This document shows, piece after piece, positions 44,386 to 53,779 of a DNA stretch of 64,000 bases (positions are counted from its first letter, which is position 1; each line of letters opens with the position of its first letter). The notes under the pieces are model-generated. The model was given only the letters and a program-made list of their open reading frames with translations. It searched no databases and had not been told where the DNA came from. Both the position numbers and the translations under genes were made by a program. Origin of the DNA: Chthonomonadales bacterium (GTDB lineage Bacteria; Armatimonadota; Chthonomonadetes; Chthonomonadales; CAJBBX01); the NCBI GenBank assembly GCA_020849275.1, contig JADLGO010000015.1:1-64000 (forward strand), read 5' to 3'.

Positions 44386-45720
44386 ATGGGCGAGCTCAAG
44401 GTCCTCCTGGAACACGTGGACGAGCCCGGCATCGAAGGTGTCTGGGTCTATGAGCGGTGCGGGGGCTACGAGGGTCTGCGCAAGGCTGTTTCGATGGAGC
44501 CGCAGGCCGTGATCGACGAGGTCAAGGCCTCCGGACTGCGCGGGCGCGGCGGCGCGGGGTTCCCCACATGGATCAAGTGGAACGGGATCCCGAAGGACAC
44601 GGCCAAGCCGCACTACGTGCTCTGCAACGCGGATGAGGGCGAGCCCGGTACGTTCAAGGATCGCGAGCTGCTGCTGAAGCTGCCGCATCTGGTGGTGGAG
44701 GGGATGGCGATCGCCGGGTACGCGACGCGCTCGCGCAACGGCTACATCTACATCCGGGGCGAGTTCGTGGAGCCCGCGCAACGCATGCGCGCCGCCATCG
44801 ACGAGGCCTACGCGGCCGGCTACCTGGGCCCGGGAATCCTGGGCAAGGATGGCTTCGACTTCGATCTGCACATCCACCTTGGCGCCGGAAGCTACGAGTG
44901 CGGCGAGGAGTCGGCGCTGATGAGCAGCCTGATGGGAGAGCGAGGCCAGCCACGGCTTAAGTTCCCCCACGCGCCACTGCCCGTCGTCTCGGGCGTCTGG
45001 GATGCGCCGACGCTCGTCAACAACGTCGAGAGCTATGCCTGCGTGACGCACATCGTGCGGCGCGGCGGCGCGTGGTTCGCGACGATGGGGACCGAGCGCA
45101 GCAAGGGCACCAAGCTCTTCTCGGTGAGCGGCCACGTTGCGCGCCCCGGCAACTACGAGGTGGAGCTCGGCACTCCGCTGCTGGAGCTACTGGAGCTCGC
45201 CGGGGGCGTCACCGGCGGCGAGCTGAAGGCGATCATCCCGGGCGGGTCGTCGGTGCCGATCCTGCCGGCCGGCCAGTGCGCGGGAGTGAACCTGGACTAC
45301 GAGTCGTGCCAGGCGGCCGGCACGATGCTCGGCTCGGGCGGCTTCATCGTCCTGAACGACCGCACCGACATCGTCACGCTCATGCGCCGCACAGCCGAGT
45401 TCTACGCCCACGAGTCGTGCGGCAAGTGCACGCCCTGTCGGGAGGGCACGCGGTGGATGGCCAAGATCCTGCAGCGCATCACGGCCGGCAACGGGATGGC
45501 CAGCGATATCGACCTGCTCCTGAGCATCTGCGGCCACATGGACGGCCGCAACTACTGTGGCCTGGGTGACGCGGCGACCTGGCCCATCAGCGCCAGCATC
45601 AAGCACTATCGCGCGGAGTATGAGCACTGGATCGAGCACAAGCGCTCGCCGGTGGGCGAAGTGGCCGTGCCGCCGGCCGTGACAGCGCCGGTGCCACTGC
45701 TGCGGGTGTCGCACGGCTAG
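44386..45720 (+). CDS. nuoF: NADH-quinone oxidoreductase subunit F
   Basis: A 444-residue subunit that binds NADH, FMN and a 4Fe-4S cluster. Motifs GRGGAGFPTW, NADEGEPGTFKDR, GAGSYECGEESALMSSLMGE and CGKCTPCREG are present. The usual GRGGAGFPTG has W instead of the last G at residue about 60, unusual but not in the catalytic core. ATG 44386 is two bases after the nuoE stop. Full length. Confidence 0.95.
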   Translation: MGELKVLLEHVDEPGIEGVWVYERCGGYEGLRKAVSMEPQAVIDEVKASGLRGRGGAGFPTWIKWNGIPKDTAKPHYVLCNADEGEPGTFKDRELLLKLPHLVVEGMAIAGYATRSRNGYIYIRGEFVEPAQRMRAAIDEAYAAGYLGPGILGKDGFDFDLHIHLGAGSYECGEESALMSSLMGERGQPRLKFPHAPLPVVSGVWDAPTLVNNVESYACVTHIVRRGGAWFATMGTERSKGTKLFSVSGHVARPGNYEVELGTPLLELLELAGGVTGGELKAIIPGGSSVPILPAGQCAGVNLDYESCQAAGTMLGSGGFIVLNDRTDIVTLMRRTAEFYAHESCGKCTPCREGTRWMAKILQRITAGNGMASDIDLLLSICGHMDGRNYCGLGDAATWPISASIKHYRAEYEHWIEHKRSPVGEVAVPPAVTAPVPLLRVSHG

Positions 45721-45749
45721 AGCGAGGCCGCGCCCGGTACGAAACGGAA

Positions 45750-48017
45750 ATGCCTGACATCGAGCTCGTCAACATAACGATCAACGGTGTGCCACTGCAA
45801 GTGCCGAAGGGCGAGGTCGTCTTCGAGGCGGCCAAGCGCATCGGCGTCGACATTCCGTTCTTCTGCTACCATCCGCGCCTTTCGATGGAGGCAGGAGCCA
45901 ACTGCCGCATGTGCCTGGTCGACGTCGCGATGCCACGGAAGAACCCGGATGGCTCGGTGACGATGGCCCGGATGCCGAAGCCGCAGACCTCGTGCAGCCT
46001 ACCGGTCGCGGAGGGCATGGCGATTGAGACGGAGAGCGAGGCCGTGGTCGAGGCGCGGCGCGGCGTCCTCGAGTTCCTGCTGATCAACCATCCCCTCGAC
46101 TGCCCGATCTGCGACCGCGGGGGTGAGTGCCCGCTCCAGAACAACACGTTGCACTACGGGCCGCCCACCACGCGGTTCGTGGAGGAGAAGCGCCACTTTA
46201 CCAAGGCCTATCCGCTCTCCGACTACGTGGTGTTCGACCGGGAGAGGTGCATTCACTGCGCGCGCTGCACGCGCTTCACGCAGGACATCTCGGGCGACGC
46301 CCAGCTCGGGTTTCTGAAGCGCGGCGCGGCGATGGAGCTCGACACCTACCACCACACGACCTTCACCTCGCGCTTCTCCGGCAACACCATCGAGGTCTGC
46401 CCGGTTGGCGCCTTGCTCTCGCGCACCTATCGCTTCAAGGCGCGTCCCTGGGACCTCGTGACGCAGAAGTCGATCTGCACCAGGTGCTCCAACGGCTGCA
46501 ACATCAAGCTTGACTACCGGCTCAGCGCGCTCCAGCGCGTCAACGCCCGCGTCAACGAGGCCGTGAACGAGGAGTGGACGTGCGACCGCGGCAAGTTCGG
46601 CATGGCGTATGTGTCCGCCGATGACCGCTTGGCGCAGCCGCTCGTTCGCGAGGGCGAGCGGTTCGTGCCGGCATCGTGGAGCGATACCGACGGCCTGCTT
46701 GCCGAGCGACTGCGCGAGGCGGAGGGCAAGATCGGCGGGATCGGCGGCGCCCTCGTGCCCAACGAAGACCTCTACGTCTGGCAGAGGCTCTTTCGCGAGG
46801 TGCTGGGATCGGGCAATCTCGACCATCGCATGGGCCCGCACTTCCCGGCGACGCGCGCGGGGCTCTACGAGCGTTTCGGCCACCACACCATGGCTGTCCC
46901 CATCGCGGACCTGGAGAACGCGAAGACGATCCTCGTGTTCGGGGCCGACCTGGTGGAGGAGCAGCCGATCGTCTATCTGCGCGTTCGCAAGGCCTGGCGC
47001 CTGCGCGGCGCCAGAGTCATCGAGGCCATCGGCGAAGGCGGTTGCGACGCGGCCCCCGCGTTCGGCCACGTGCGTGAGTTCGCTTCGGTGTCGCTGCGCC
47101 ATCGCCCGGGCACCGAGGTGGCGCTCCTCAACGGCCTGCTCGCCGCGATTCGGGCCGAGAGCTCGGCCTCCGGCCCGGGCGCCGAGGTGCCGCGCGACAT
47201 CGCGGCGGCCTGGCCGCTGGATCGCGCCGCGCGCGAGAGCGGCGTGGAGCCGGACGCCCTGCGCCGCGCGGCGCGCTTGCTCGACACCCGGGAACTCGCA
47301 ATCCTCGCGGGGCGGGCGGTGACCTCGCACCCACACGCCGACGAGGTCTTGACGGCGCTCGGAAACCTCGCCGCGGCGGTGGGGAACCCCGCCGCGCTGA
47401 ACGTGCCGGTGACCGACGTGAACGCTCAGGGCGCGATGGACCTGGGCATCCTGCCGGACTCGCTTCCGGGCTACGAGCCGCCGGCGGCGCCGGGCATGGA
47501 CACGCACCAGATGCTCGAGGCCGCCGCGCGCGGCGAGATAAGGGCGCTCTGGGTGATGGGCGAGGATCTTCTTGCGCGCTACCACGACACGGACCTCGCG
47601 CGGCGCGCCCTGGAGAACTGCCCGTTCGTGGTGGTGTGCGACCACACGCTTACGGAGACGGGCCGCATGGCGAACGTCGTGCTGCCACTGCAGACGGTCG
47701 CCGAGCGCGACGGCACGTTCACCAACGTGGAGCGGCGCGTGCAGCGGTTCCTGAAGGCCTTCGATGTGGGGCGGCACATCCGGCCGGGCTGGCTCATCTG
47801 CGCCGAGATCGCCGCGCGGCTCGGCCACCGGATGCCCTACTTCTCGGCGCGGGACGTCCTGCGCGATATCGCGGCGCACGTGCCGATCTATGGCGGTTGC
47901 ACGCCCCGCGAGTTGGGGGACGAGGGAGTGCGGTGGGGGTATCCGGAGAAGCCGACGCCCGCACTCAGCATCGTGCCGGTTTCGTATGAGCCCGCGCCGG
48001 CCGCCGCGGCGGACTGA
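45750..48017 (+). CDS. nuoG: NADH-quinone oxidoreductase subunit G
   Basis: A 755-residue molybdopterin-like subunit. N-terminal cluster motifs are CYHPRLSMEAGANCRMC, DCPICDRGGECPLQ and CIHCARCTRFTQDISG. A further CTRCSNGC plus a later Cys (CDRGKFG) gives the extra 4Fe-4S site N7, found in some bacteria. The C-terminus follows the molybdopterin oxidoreductase fold (ENCPFVVVCDHTLTETGRMA) without a cofactor. Start at ATG 45750 follows the nuoF stop by 29 bases. Confidence 0.93.
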   Translation: MPDIELVNITINGVPLQVPKGEVVFEAAKRIGVDIPFFCYHPRLSMEAGANCRMCLVDVAMPRKNPDGSVTMARMPKPQTSCSLPVAEGMAIETESEAVVEARRGVLEFLLINHPLDCPICDRGGECPLQNNTLHYGPPTTRFVEEKRHFTKAYPLSDYVVFDRERCIHCARCTRFTQDISGDAQLGFLKRGAAMELDTYHHTTFTSRFSGNTIEVCPVGALLSRTYRFKARPWDLVTQKSICTRCSNGCNIKLDYRLSALQRVNARVNEAVNEEWTCDRGKFGMAYVSADDRLAQPLVREGERFVPASWSDTDGLLAERLREAEGKIGGIGGALVPNEDLYVWQRLFREVLGSGNLDHRMGPHFPATRAGLYERFGHHTMAVPIADLENAKTILVFGADLVEEQPIVYLRVRKAWRLRGARVIEAIGEGGCDAAPAFGHVREFASVSLRHRPGTEVALLNGLLAAIRAESSASGPGAEVPRDIAAAWPLDRAARESGVEPDALRRAARLLDTRELAILAGRAVTSHPHADEVLTALGNLAAAVGNPAALNVPVTDVNAQGAMDLGILPDSLPGYEPPAAPGMDTHQMLEAAARGEIRALWVMGEDLLARYHDTDLARRALENCPFVVVCDHTLTETGRMANVVLPLQTVAERDGTFTNVERRVQRFLKAFDVGRHIRPGWLICAEIAARLGHRMPYFSARDVLRDIAAHVPIYGGCTPRELGDEGVRWGYPEKPTPALSIVPVSYEPAPAAAAD

Positions 48018-48046
48018 CCGCGCGGCCACACCTCACTGGAGCGGAC

Positions 48047-49180
48047 ATGGTCATCCCGAACTTCAGGATAGGCCCCGTCGACTTCGCGACGCTGCTGCCC
48101 TACATCGCGATGGTCTGCGTGATCGGGTTCATCTTGCTCATCGTGCCGGGGCTCATCTGGCTCGAGCGGGTGTTCATGGCGCTCATGCAGGATCGCCTGG
48201 GCCCCAACCGCGTTGGGCCACGTGGGCTTCTGCAGCCGATCGCCGATGGCATCAAGCTCTTCTTCAAGGAGGACCTGCAGCCCGGCGCCGCCGACCTGCC
48301 AATCTACTACCTGGCGCCCGTGCTCACGATGATCCCGGCGCTCGCGGCCGCCGCCGCGCTGCCGGTCGCCCAGGTCCGGGTCGACATGGGCGGCGGAGAC
48401 GTCCGCTCGCTGCCGTTCGTCGTCGGAAACGTGAACATCGGCATCCTGTACATCCTGGCGCTCACCTCGCTTCAGGTATACGGAATCGTCCTTGGCGGGT
48501 GGTCGTCGAACAACAAGTACTCGCTGCTCGGCGGCCTACGCTCGTCGGCGCAGTTGATCAGCTACGAGCTCGCGATGAGCTTGGCGATCCTCACCGGCGT
48601 GTTGATGTCCGGCTCGCTGAACCTTGTCGCCGTCGTGCGGGCGCAGCAGGGCGGTCTGCTCCACTGGAACGTCGCCGGCTTCTACGGGCTCGGCCTGATC
48701 GCCACGGTGATCTACGTGATCGCGATGATCGCGGAGACGAACCGCGCGCCGTTCGACCTCCCTGAGGCCGAGTCCGAGTTGATCGCCGGCTTTCACACGG
48801 AGTACTCCTCCATGAAGTTCGCCATGTTCTTCATGGGTGAGTACGCGAGTATGCTCGTGGTATCGGGGATCGCGACCGTGCTGTGGTTCGGCGGTTGGGA
48901 CCCCATCCTCCCGGCGCTGGGCTTCATCCCGGGCGCCTTCTGGTTCCTCGGGAAGATCCTCGCCTTCATGCTGTTCTATATCTGGCTGCGCACCACGCTG
49001 CCCCGTCTGCGCTACGACGCGCTGATGGGGCTCGGCTGGCGGAAGATGCTGCCTCTCGCGCTCGTCGTGCTGTTCGCGGTGGCGTGCGTCGACACCCTGC
49101 GAACGCCGCCGACGCCTCCGCGTGGCGTGGTGCCCGCCCCACCGATGGTGCTGCCGGGCTCCGGAGGGGGGGTGCGCTGA
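48047..49180 (+). CDS. nuoH: NADH-quinone oxidoreductase subunit H
   Basis: A 377-residue membrane subunit with about eight helices that shapes the quinone channel. DRLGPNRVGPRGLLQPIADG and ETNRAPFDLPEAESELIAGF are the classic motifs. A short cytoplasmic Pro-rich tail ends it. ATG 48047 is right after GGAGCGGAC. The usual next gene, nuoI, is absent. Confidence 0.95.
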   Translation: MVIPNFRIGPVDFATLLPYIAMVCVIGFILLIVPGLIWLERVFMALMQDRLGPNRVGPRGLLQPIADGIKLFFKEDLQPGAADLPIYYLAPVLTMIPALAAAAALPVAQVRVDMGGGDVRSLPFVVGNVNIGILYILALTSLQVYGIVLGGWSSNNKYSLLGGLRSSAQLISYELAMSLAILTGVLMSGSLNLVAVVRAQQGGLLHWNVAGFYGLGLIATVIYVIAMIAETNRAPFDLPEAESELIAGFHTEYSSMKFAMFFMGEYASMLVVSGIATVLWFGGWDPILPALGFIPGAFWFLGKILAFMLFYIWLRTTLPRLRYDALMGLGWRKMLPLALVVLFAVACVDTLRTPPTPPRGVVPAPPMVLPGSGGGVR

Positions 49181-49181
49181 G

Positions 49182-49703
49182 ATGACCTGGTCCACCGTCG
49201 TCTTCGGCGTGCTGGCCGTCACGTCGGTCGGCACAGCGCTCCTGGTGGTGGCGAATCGCAACCCGGTGCGCAGTGCGCTATGGCTCGTGCTGAACTTCTT
49301 CGTGCTCGCCGTGCTCTATCTGACGCTCTCGGCGCAGTTCATCGCGGCCGCCCAGGTCATCGTCTATGCCGGCGCGATCATGGTGCTCTTCCTGTTCACC
49401 ATCATGCTTCTGAACCTGGGAGGCGCGGACATCCTGCGGGAGAGCGGCGGTCTGCGCGCCGCGGCCGCGGTGGCGTTGGCGGGCATCTTCCTGGGCGCGC
49501 TGGCGCTGGCCGGCTCGCTCGGCGGCTCGATGGGTCTGCCGGAGGCCGCGCCAGCCGCGATCGCCCGGAACGGCACCGTTGAGGCTATCGGGCACAGCCT
49601 GTTCGACCCGGGGCAGCCGTGGCTGTTTCCCTTCGAGATCACCTCGGTGCTGCTCCTCGTCGGCATCGTGGGATCGATCGTCCTCGCGAAGCGGAGGCTC
49701 TAG
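49182..49703 (+). CDS. nuoJ: NADH-quinone oxidoreductase subunit J
   Basis: A 173-residue membrane subunit. VVANRNPVRSALWLVLNFFV and AQVIVYAGAIMVLFLFTIML are diagnostic. Start ATG 49182 is one base after the nuoH stop, and the nuoK start follows the stop directly. GGAGGGG precedes it. Confidence 0.92.
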   Translation: MTWSTVVFGVLAVTSVGTALLVVANRNPVRSALWLVLNFFVLAVLYLTLSAQFIAAAQVIVYAGAIMVLFLFTIMLLNLGGADILRESGGLRAAAAVALAGIFLGALALAGSLGGSMGLPEAAPAAIARNGTVEAIGHSLFDPGQPWLFPFEITSVLLLVGIVGSIVLAKRRL

Positions 49704-50018
49704 GTGGCGACTCTGACCGTGCCGACGCCCTACTACATGGGGCTCGGCGCCATCCTGTTCAGCATCGGCGTCATCGGCGTGCTCATCAAGCGCAACCCGA
49801 TCGTGATCTTCATGTGCATCGAGTTGATGCTGAACGCGGTTAACCTGTCATTTCTGGCCCTCGGGCGCCACTTCGGCCAGATGAACGGACAGATGTACGT
49901 GATCTTCACGATGGCGGTGGCCGCCGCGGAGGTGGCGATCGGATTGGGGATCATCGTTGCCGTGTTTCGGACGCGCGAAACCATCAACATCGACGAAGTC
50001 AACCTTCTGAAGCTGTAG
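49704..50018 (+). CDS. nuoK: NADH-quinone oxidoreductase subunit K
   Basis: A 104-residue subunit with three helices, matching the antiporter-like MrpC. NPIVIFMCIELMLNAVNLSF and VAAAEVAIGLGIIVAVFR hold the conserved glutamates. GTG start sits directly after nuoJ; GGAGG is upstream. Confidence 0.93.
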   Translation: MATLTVPTPYYMGLGAILFSIGVIGVLIKRNPIVIFMCIELMLNAVNLSFLALGRHFGQMNGQMYVIFTMAVAAAEVAIGLGIIVAVFRTRETINIDEVNLLKL

Positions 50019-50028
50019 GACACCGCGA

Positions 50029-52113
50029 ATGCCCGAGCTTCCATCGTCCAATCTGGTCTGGCTGATACCGGGGCTGCCGCTACTCGGGTTTCTTGCCTGC
50101 GCCTTCGTCGGCAAGCGCATCGGCAGGCCAGCCTCGGGTGCGCTCGCCACGTTGCTCGTCTTCGCGAGCCTCGCGGTGAGCCTGCTCGTGCTACGCGATA
50201 TGCTCGCCCTGCCCCCGGAAGAGAGGCGCGCATTCGCCGGGCTGCTGCCCGGCGGCAGCGTCGTGCCCTGGATCACGATCGGCAGCTTCCGCGTAGACTA
50301 CACCGCGCTCATCGATCCGCTTTCGCTGCTGATGTGCCTGGTCGTGACGAGCGTCGGAGGGTTGATCCACCTCTACTCGATGGGATACATGGCGAAGGAC
50401 CGTGACTATGCGCGGTTCTTCACCTACATGAACCTGTTCATCTTCTCCATGCTGACTCTGGTGCTCGCGGACAGCATTCTACTGATGTTCGTGGGCTGGG
50501 AAGGCGTGGGGCTCTGCTCCTATCTGCTGATCGCCTTCTGGTACGAGGACGTCGACAACAGCAAGGCCGGGAACAAGGCGTTCATCGTGAACCGTATCGG
50601 CGACGTTGGCTTCGCACTGGGCATGATGGCGGTGTTTGCCACGTTCGGCACGCTCGTGTTCTACACGCCAGACGGGCGCGGGTTCCTCGATATGGCCGCT
50701 CGCGGCCAGACGCTCAGCGGCATGCTGACGGCGGGGGCGGCAACGCTGATTGGCCTGCTGCTTTTTGTGGGAGCCCTCGGCAAGTCGGCGCAGTTCCCGC
50801 TGCACGTGTGGCTCCCAGACGCGATGGCCGGCCCGACGCCGGTATCGGCCCTGATTCACGCCGCCACGATGGTGACGGCCGGTGTGGTGATGGTGACGCG
50901 GGTGTCGCCGCTGATCGTGCACTCGGAGACCGCAATGACGGTCATCGCCTGCGTGGGGTTGTTCACGGCGCTCTTCGCCGCCACCATCGCGCTCACGCAG
51001 AACGACATCAAGAAGGTGCTGGCCTACTCCACGGTATCGCAGCTCGGGTACATGTTCCTGGGCTGCGGCGTCGGCGCGTTCACCGCGGGGATGTTCCACG
51101 TGACGACGCACGCGTTCTTCAAGGCGCTGCTCTTCCTCGGCGCGGGGTCGGCGATCCACGCCCTCGGCGGCGAGCAGGACATGCGCCGCATGGGCGGCCT
51201 GGCCGGGCGCATCCCGGCCACCTTCTGGACGATGGCGGTGGCAACGGTGGCCATCGCGGGCATTCCGCCGTTCGCCGGCTTCTGGAGCAAGGACGAGATC
51301 CTGGGCGCCGCGTCGGGCTTTCGCGGACAGCTTGGCCTGGTCCTCTACGCCATCGGGCTCGCTACCGCGGTTCTGACGGCCTTCTACATGGGACGCCTGA
51401 TGCTCAAGAGCTTCCTGACAGTTCCGCGCTTCAGCGAGGGCGGCGCCACTCAGGGCGCGCACGGGGCGGACGGCGGCGCGCTGCCACGCGACGCACACGC
51501 GGACCAGCACGGCGCTCCGGCGCCGGCGCACACGGCGGGCTCCGAGCACGCGCACGGCGGCATCCACGAGGCTCCGCCGAGCATGCTGGTCCCGTTGCTC
51601 GTGCTGGCCGTCCTCTCGGCGGTCGGCGGCCTCATCGGCATACCGTCCAACAACCTGTTCGAGCACTTCCTTGAGCCGGCCACGGCTGGCGCGGCGGGCC
51701 ACCATGCCGTCGGGTTCGGACTGGGCGCCGTTCTGGGCACGGCGGCCGGCTCCATCGGGCTGGCGCTCGCCTGGGCGCTCTACGCGCGCCACCGCGAGAC
51801 CGGAGCCCTGCTCACGGAGGAGCAGCGCCGAACCAACCCGTTCTACTTGGGGTCGCTTCGCCTCTGGTACGTCGACGCGTTCCTGACGTGGCTGGCGCTG
51901 ACGGTGGGCGGCACGGTGGCTCGCGTGATGTGGCAGGTCTTCGACCGGTTCGTGATCGACGGCACGGTGAACGCCGTCGGCGCGATCACCGGGTTGCTGA
52001 GCGAGGTGTTCCGCCGGCTGCAGGCCGGCTACGTGCGCGTCTACGCCATGACGATGCTCGTGGGGGTCGTCGCGGTGGTGGTCGCCATCCTGTGGGGCGC
52101 GTTCAAGCCCTGA
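50029..52113 (+). CDS. nuoL: NADH-quinone oxidoreductase subunit L
   Basis: A 694-residue proton-pumping subunit with about 16 helices. WEGVGLCSYLLIAFWYE, GKSAQFPLHVWLPDAMAGPT and FKALLFLGAGSAIHALGGEQD are diagnostic. A His-rich loop (about residues 477-530, with repeated HGA and HAH) is inserted between late helices and is unusual in length. ATG 50029 has a weak site; it begins 10 bases after nuoK. Confidence 0.95.
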   Translation: MPELPSSNLVWLIPGLPLLGFLACAFVGKRIGRPASGALATLLVFASLAVSLLVLRDMLALPPEERRAFAGLLPGGSVVPWITIGSFRVDYTALIDPLSLLMCLVVTSVGGLIHLYSMGYMAKDRDYARFFTYMNLFIFSMLTLVLADSILLMFVGWEGVGLCSYLLIAFWYEDVDNSKAGNKAFIVNRIGDVGFALGMMAVFATFGTLVFYTPDGRGFLDMAARGQTLSGMLTAGAATLIGLLLFVGALGKSAQFPLHVWLPDAMAGPTPVSALIHAATMVTAGVVMVTRVSPLIVHSETAMTVIACVGLFTALFAATIALTQNDIKKVLAYSTVSQLGYMFLGCGVGAFTAGMFHVTTHAFFKALLFLGAGSAIHALGGEQDMRRMGGLAGRIPATFWTMAVATVAIAGIPPFAGFWSKDEILGAASGFRGQLGLVLYAIGLATAVLTAFYMGRLMLKSFLTVPRFSEGGATQGAHGADGGALPRDAHADQHGAPAPAHTAGSEHAHGGIHEAPPSMLVPLLVLAVLSAVGGLIGIPSNNLFEHFLEPATAGAAGHHAVGFGLGAVLGTAAGSIGLALAWALYARHRETGALLTEEQRRTNPFYLGSLRLWYVDAFLTWLALTVGGTVARVMWQVFDRFVIDGTVNAVGAITGLLSEVFRRLQAGYVRVYAMTMLVGVVAVVVAILWGAFKP

Positions 52114-52135
52114 CACTGCCCGGAGAGGAACGCCC

Positions 52136-53779
52136 ATGCCGGAGAGCCTGAGCGGCTTCCTGCTGAGCCTGACGATCTTCCTGCCGCTTGTCGGCGCCGT
52201 CGTGCTGATGGCGCTGCCGCGGCCATCGGACGAGGAGGACGGCCACGGGCACGCCGTCGCGCCCGCGCCGGGCACGGCCTGGCGCGGGCGGGCGGTGCGC
52301 GTGGTGGCGCTCGTGTTCGCCGCCCTGGCTTTCGCGTCGTCGCTGCTGGTGGCGGGCGCCTTTCGTCCCGGTGTGCGGGGCTTCCAACTCGTGCAGGACG
52401 CCGAATGGCTTCCCCAGTTCGGGATGCGCTACCACCTGGGTATAGACGGCATCAGCCTGCTCCTCATCCTGCTGACGACCTTCGTGACACTGCTCGCGGT
52501 GCTCTACTCGTTCAACGTCCGGCGGCGCCTGCGCGAGTACATGGTCTTCATGCTGGTGCTCGAGACGGCCATGCTCGGCGTGCTGAGCGCGCTCGACCTG
52601 GTGCTCTTCTACGTGTTCTGGGAGGCCGTTCTGATCCCGATGTACTTCCTGATCGGGATCTGGGGCCATGAGCGGCGCATCTACGCGGCGATCAAGTTCT
52701 TTCTTTACACGTTCGCAGGCAGTATCCTGATGCTGGTCGGCATCGTCTACCTCTACACGCACACCGGCACGCTCAGCCTGGTGGAGTTGACGACGCCGGG
52801 CACGCGAGCCTACGCCGCTTTGCAGGGTCTGCCCGCGCAGGCGCTGACCTACGTGTACGCCGCCTTCGCGCTGGCGTTCATGATCAAGGTGCCGATGTTC
52901 CCGTTCCACACCTGGTTGCCGGACGCACATGTCGAGGCGCCCGCTGCCGGCTCGGTGATCCTGGCCAGCCTGATGCTGAAGCTGGGCGTCTACGGGTTCC
53001 TGAGGTTCTGCATCCCGCTGTTTCCGGACCAGGCGATGGCGAGCTCGCCGCTGTTCGTCTTGCTGGCGGTCATCGGGATCATCTACGGAGCGATCGTCGC
53101 CGCCGTGCAGCCCGACATGAAGAAGCTCGTGGCATACACGAGCGTCAGCCATCTGGGCTTCGTGATGCTCGGGATCTTCTCGTTCACGTCGCTCGGTATG
53201 ACCGGAGCGGTGCTCCAGAGCATAAACCACGGCGTCTCCACGGGCATGCTCTTCTTCCTGGTGGGAATGCTCTACGATCGCCGGCACACACGCGAGATCG
53301 CCGCCTACGGCGGCGTGAAGCGCGCGTTGCCCGTGCTCTCCGCGTTCTTCCTGCTCGCGATGCTCTCCTCGGTGGCGCTGCCGCTGACCAACGGCTTCGT
53401 CGGCGAGTTCACCATCTTGCAGGGGAGCTACCTGTCGATCTGGAGCGGTCCCTGGCCCACGGCGTTCGCCACGACGGGTATGTTGCTGTCGGCTGTCTAC
53501 ATGTTCTGGCTCTTCCAGCGCGTTTTCACCGGCCCGCTGGACAAGCCCGAGAACGCCGCGATGCCGGATCTCACCTGGCGCGAGCGGCTGGTGCTGGCTC
53601 CCCTGGTGGTGATGGTCTTCTGGTTCGGGTGTTACGTGACGACGTGGACGCGCTACCTGGACGTTCCCGTTGCGGGGCTCAGCACGACGGTAAGCCGCCC
53701 GGGCGGTCAGACCCCGACCCGGGCCGTGCTGGCGCCAGCGCGCGTGCGCGCATCGACTGACACGGAGGCAATCCAATGA
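52136..53779 (+). CDS. nuoM: NADH-quinone oxidoreductase subunit M
   Basis: A 547-residue proton-pumping subunit. WEAVLIPMYFLIGIWGHERR, KVPMFPFHTWLPDAHVEAP and YTSVSHLGFVMLGIFSF are diagnostic. GGAGAGGAA precedes ATG 52136. The C-terminus has an extra 30 or so residues after the last helix, ending at a TGA that overlaps the ATG of the next, unrelated gene (ATGA). Confidence 0.95.
   Translation: MPESLSGFLLSLTIFLPLVGAVVLMALPRPSDEEDGHGHAVAPAPGTAWRGRAVRVVALVFAALAFASSLLVAGAFRPGVRGFQLVQDAEWLPQFGMRYHLGIDGISLLLILLTTFVTLLAVLYSFNVRRRLREYMVFMLVLETAMLGVLSALDLVLFYVFWEAVLIPMYFLIGIWGHERRIYAAIKFFLYTFAGSILMLVGIVYLYTHTGTLSLVELTTPGTRAYAALQGLPAQALTYVYAAFALAFMIKVPMFPFHTWLPDAHVEAPAAGSVILASLMLKLGVYGFLRFCIPLFPDQAMASSPLFVLLAVIGIIYGAIVAAVQPDMKKLVAYTSVSHLGFVMLGIFSFTSLGMTGAVLQSINHGVSTGMLFFLVGMLYDRRHTREIAAYGGVKRALPVLSAFFLLAMLSSVALPLTNGFVGEFTILQGSYLSIWSGPWPTAFATTGMLLSAVYMFWLFQRVFTGPLDKPENAAMPDLTWRERLVLAPLVVMVFWFGCYVTTWTRYLDVPVAGLSTTVSRPGGQTPTRAVLAPARVRASTDTEAIQ

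Noticed and set aside
45999-48029. Long open frame opposite nuoG
   Set aside because: Shadow frame; nuoG itself is clear in the other direction.
49181-49703. Hidden nuoI between nuoH and nuoJ
   Set aside because: The gap is one base; nuoJ has no ferredoxin-type cysteine motifs.
52103-53776. Over 550-codon open frame opposite nuoM
   Set aside because: His/Gln/Arg-rich shadow of a membrane-protein gene.
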